Part shown: one piece after another, positions 62,573 to 64,000 of the stretch | Position numbering within the stretch: position 1 is the stretch's first letter | Layout of the letters: each line of letters begins with the position of its first letter | Assembly (NCBI RefSeq): GCF_018491765.1 | Contig: NZ_JABWCU010000006.1 | Coordinates: forward strand, 62,001-126,000 | Source: Novosphingobium profundi | GTDB taxonomy: Bacteria > Pseudomonadota > Alphaproteobacteria > Sphingomonadales > Sphingomonadaceae | Length of the DNA stretch: 64,000 nucleotides | Direction: 5' to 3' | Translations under genes and position numbers: made by a program | Notes under the pieces: generated by a model | What the model was told of the DNA's origin: nothing | The model's database searches: none | Seen by the model: the letters and a program-made list of their open reading frames with translations, nothing else

Positions 62573-63406
62573 TCAGCGTGACTTGGTGATGTCGTAGCCG
62601 CCCAGCCCCGGCTTGAAGGTCTTCTCGTCGATGAACTGGCGGGTGGCTTCCTTGCGTCCTTCGCTGTCGAAGAAGTTGGCCGCTTCCTGCGTGCGCACGA
62701 GGTAGTCCATCGAATTGTCGAAGGACATCTCGCGCACGCGGCGGATGGCCCACTTGGTGGCGCGAAGGGCCGTCGGGTTCTTGCCCAGCAGCACTTCGGC
62801 GATCGCGGTGGTGCGCGCCTTGAGCTGGTCGGCGGGCACGGCCTCGTTGACCAGGCCCCATTCGGCGGCCTTCTTGCCGTCGACGTTCTCGCCCATCATC
62901 GCGTGGTACATCGCGTTGCGGAAACCGGTGAGCTCGACGATCACCTTCGAGGCGCCGCCGCCCGGCAGGATGCCCCAGTTGATCTCGGACAGGCCGAACT
63001 GCGCGTCCTCGGCGGCAACCGCGAGATCGCAGCCGAACAGCGGGCCATAGGCGCCGCCGAAGCACCAGCCGTTGATCATCGCGATCGTGGGCTTTTCATA
63101 CCAGCGCAGGCGTTCCCACCAGCCATAGGCCTCGCGCTGCGCCTGGCGGATGGCGCCAAGGCCCTTTTCCTCGTTCTCGCGGAAGTATTCCTTGAGGTCC
63201 ATGCCCGCCGAGAAGGCGGTGCCCTCGCCGGTCAGCACGAGCACGCCCACGTCCTCGCGGAATTCGAGTTCGTTCAGCACTTCCATCATGCGCCGGTTGA
63301 GCGAGGGGCTCATGCAGTTGCGCTTTTCGGGGCGGTTGAACGAGACCCAGGCGATGCGGTTCTCGATGGTGTAGGAGACGGTATCTTCCGGTTTGCGATC
63401 AGACAT
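62573..63406 (-). CDS. ferB: Hydroxycinnamoyl-CoA hydratase/lyase (feruloyl-CoA to vanillin)
   Basis: 277 residues of the crotonase family. GTAFSAGMDLKEYFRE and NGWCFGGAYGP (oxyanion hole), then FGLSEINWGILPGGG containing the catalytic Glu typical of HCHL/Ech enzymes and not of ordinary enoyl-CoA hydratases. The reaction adds water to the thioester and splits it to the benzaldehyde (vanillin) and acetyl-CoA. First gene of the leftward operon, divergent from a MarR gene by 43 bases, as in the ferC/ferBA arrangement. Confidence 0.88.
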   Translation of the reverse strand: MSDRKPEDTVSYTIENRIAWVSFNRPEKRNCMSPSLNRRMMEVLNELEFREDVGVLVLTGEGTAFSAGMDLKEYFRENEEKGLGAIRQAQREAYGWWERLRWYEKPTIAMINGWCFGGAYGPLFGCDLAVAAEDAQFGLSEINWGILPGGGASKVIVELTGFRNAMYHAMMGENVDGKKAAEWGLVNEAVPADQLKARTTAIAEVLLGKNPTALRATKWAIRRVREMSFDNSMDYLVRTQEAANFFDSEGRKEATRQFIDEKTFKPGLGGYDITKSR

Positions 63407-63449
63407 GGCAGTTTTCCTTGAACAGTGTATTTGACTATATTCGATAGGT
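63407..63449. promoter_or_regulatory. Divergent ferB/ferC promoter region
   Basis: Only 43 bases separate the two starts, so the promoters overlap and one bound repressor could block both. The AT-rich centre TATTTGACTATATTCGATA (about 63427-63445) is an imperfect dyad and is the candidate MarR site. Confidence 0.5.
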
Positions 63450-63944
63450 ATGAAGAGGCTCGAAGAAGCCCATTTGCGGAGGAAGCCTGTGGTCGACGTG
63501 ACCGGAAACCCCCTTGATCCTGCGCCCGTGGAAGACAGCGATCCGCTGGCGATCCTGCCGGGCTACACCTTGCGCCGCGCGGCCAACGCGATGATGGCCG
63601 AACTGGGCACGCTGCTGGGCGAGGTGGACCTGCGGGTCTCGGAAGCCTCGATCCTGCTGCTGATCGACGGGCGCGCGACGATGACCTCGACCCAGATCGG
63701 CGCCGCGCTCGATATCCGTTCGGCCAACATGGCCCCGCTCGTCGCCCGCCTCGATGCACGCGGGCTCGTCGCGCGCGTGCCGCTCGACGGCAAGTCGCTG
63801 GCGGTCGTGCTCACCGATGCGGGGCGCAGGGTGCTGGGCGAGGTGCGCCGCATCACGCAGGACTTCGAGCGCGACCTGATGCGCCGCATCCCCACCGAGC
63901 ACCGCGACCACTTCGTGCCCGCGCTCAACGCCTTGTGGCGCTGA
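63450..63944 (+). CDS. ferC: MarR-family regulator of the ferulate operon
   Basis: 164 residues. MarR winged helix: MTSTQIGAALDIRSANMAPL for the HTH, then ARGLVARVPLDGKSLAVVLT for the wing. Divergent from the ferB-like gene in the same way as FerC of Sphingobium SYK-6, which represses ferBA and is released by hydroxycinnamoyl-CoA. The symbol is assigned by context. The last 56 bases of the window after it hold nothing callable. Confidence 0.82.
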   Translation: MKRLEEAHLRRKPVVDVTGNPLDPAPVEDSDPLAILPGYTLRRAANAMMAELGTLLGEVDLRVSEASILLLIDGRATMTSTQIGAALDIRSANMAPLVARLDARGLVARVPLDGKSLAVVLTDAGRRVLGEVRRITQDFERDLMRRIPTEHRDHFVPALNALWR

Positions 63945-64000
63945 GGCGGGCGAGGTCGGAAGGAGCGGGGCGAGGCGCATCGCGGGCGTTTTCGAAGTCC

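Noticed and set aside
1..64000. tRNA, rRNA and CRISPR arrays
   Set aside because: No T-loop-like GGTTCRANNCC with matching acceptor stem was noticed and no regularly spaced repeats were found. A tRNA scan was not possible by eye, so absence is not proven.

Overview
The window looks like an accessory region, either plasmid-borne or a chromosomal island, of a high-GC alphaproteobacterium of the sphingomonad group (Novosphingobium, Sphingobium or Sphingomonas type). The pointers are a ferC/ferBA-type ferulate block built like that of Sphingobium sp. SYK-6, several TonB-dependent receptors with alphaproteobacterial-style plugs, a DcaP-type porin, many IclR/MarR-controlled aromatic catabolic genes, and a mobile-element backbone (ArdC antirestriction protein, sigma region 4-like protein, RHH and excisionase-like regulators). 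No rRNA, tRNA or CRISPR array was seen.

Left third (1 to about 20.3 kb): mobile and defence DNA. It holds the end of an ardC-like gene, a small sigma-like protein, a fused nucleotidyltransferase-HEPN protein, two small DNA-binding proteins, and an IS110-family element whose transposase is broken. Then follow a divergent pair consisting of a 1224-residue membrane P-loop NTPase (KAP/YobI-like) and an AIPR protein with a restriction-endonuclease-like N-terminus, and next to them a LOTUS/OST-HTH-like protein. After an AraC/SDR pair and a MarR/SDR pair come three exported proteins of unknown function, two of them in markedly AT-rich DNA, surrounded by decayed IS110 and IS5 transposases.

Middle and right (20.4 to 58.9 kb): a large catabolic region. 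A leftward set (cupin, IclR, flavodoxin-like quinone reductase, amidohydrolase) faces a rightward set (HpaI-type aldolase, MFS transporter, DcaP-like porin). Next come an SDR, a TonB receptor, a GH3 glycosidase, a TPP-dependent enzyme, an aspartate-dehydrogenase-like enzyme, an aldehyde dehydrogenase and an IclR regulator. A leftward MFS gene translationally coupled to a SIR2-family protein lies back-to-back with a tightly packed operon: small HTH-like protein, Rieske oxygenase, IclR, VOC extradiol dioxygenase, cupin, alpha/beta hydrolase, SDR, solute-binding protein and FAD-dependent ferredoxin reductase. The order suggests ring hydroxylation, meta-type cleavage and hydrolysis of an aromatic or alicyclic compound. 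A MarR gene is divergent from a P450, MFS and dihydroxyacetone-kinase operon, which is followed by a TonB receptor and an arylsulfatase.

Right end (58.9 to 64 kb): ferulate-type phenylpropanoid catabolism, with a MarR regulator (ferC-like) divergent from hydroxycinnamoyl-CoA hydratase/lyase (ferB-like), ADP-forming CoA ligase (ferA-like) and an aromatic-acid MFS transporter. GH3 glycosidase, arylsulfatase and ferBA together are consistent with use of glycosylated or sulfated plant-type phenolics. The true substrate of the central operons cannot be read from sequence alone.
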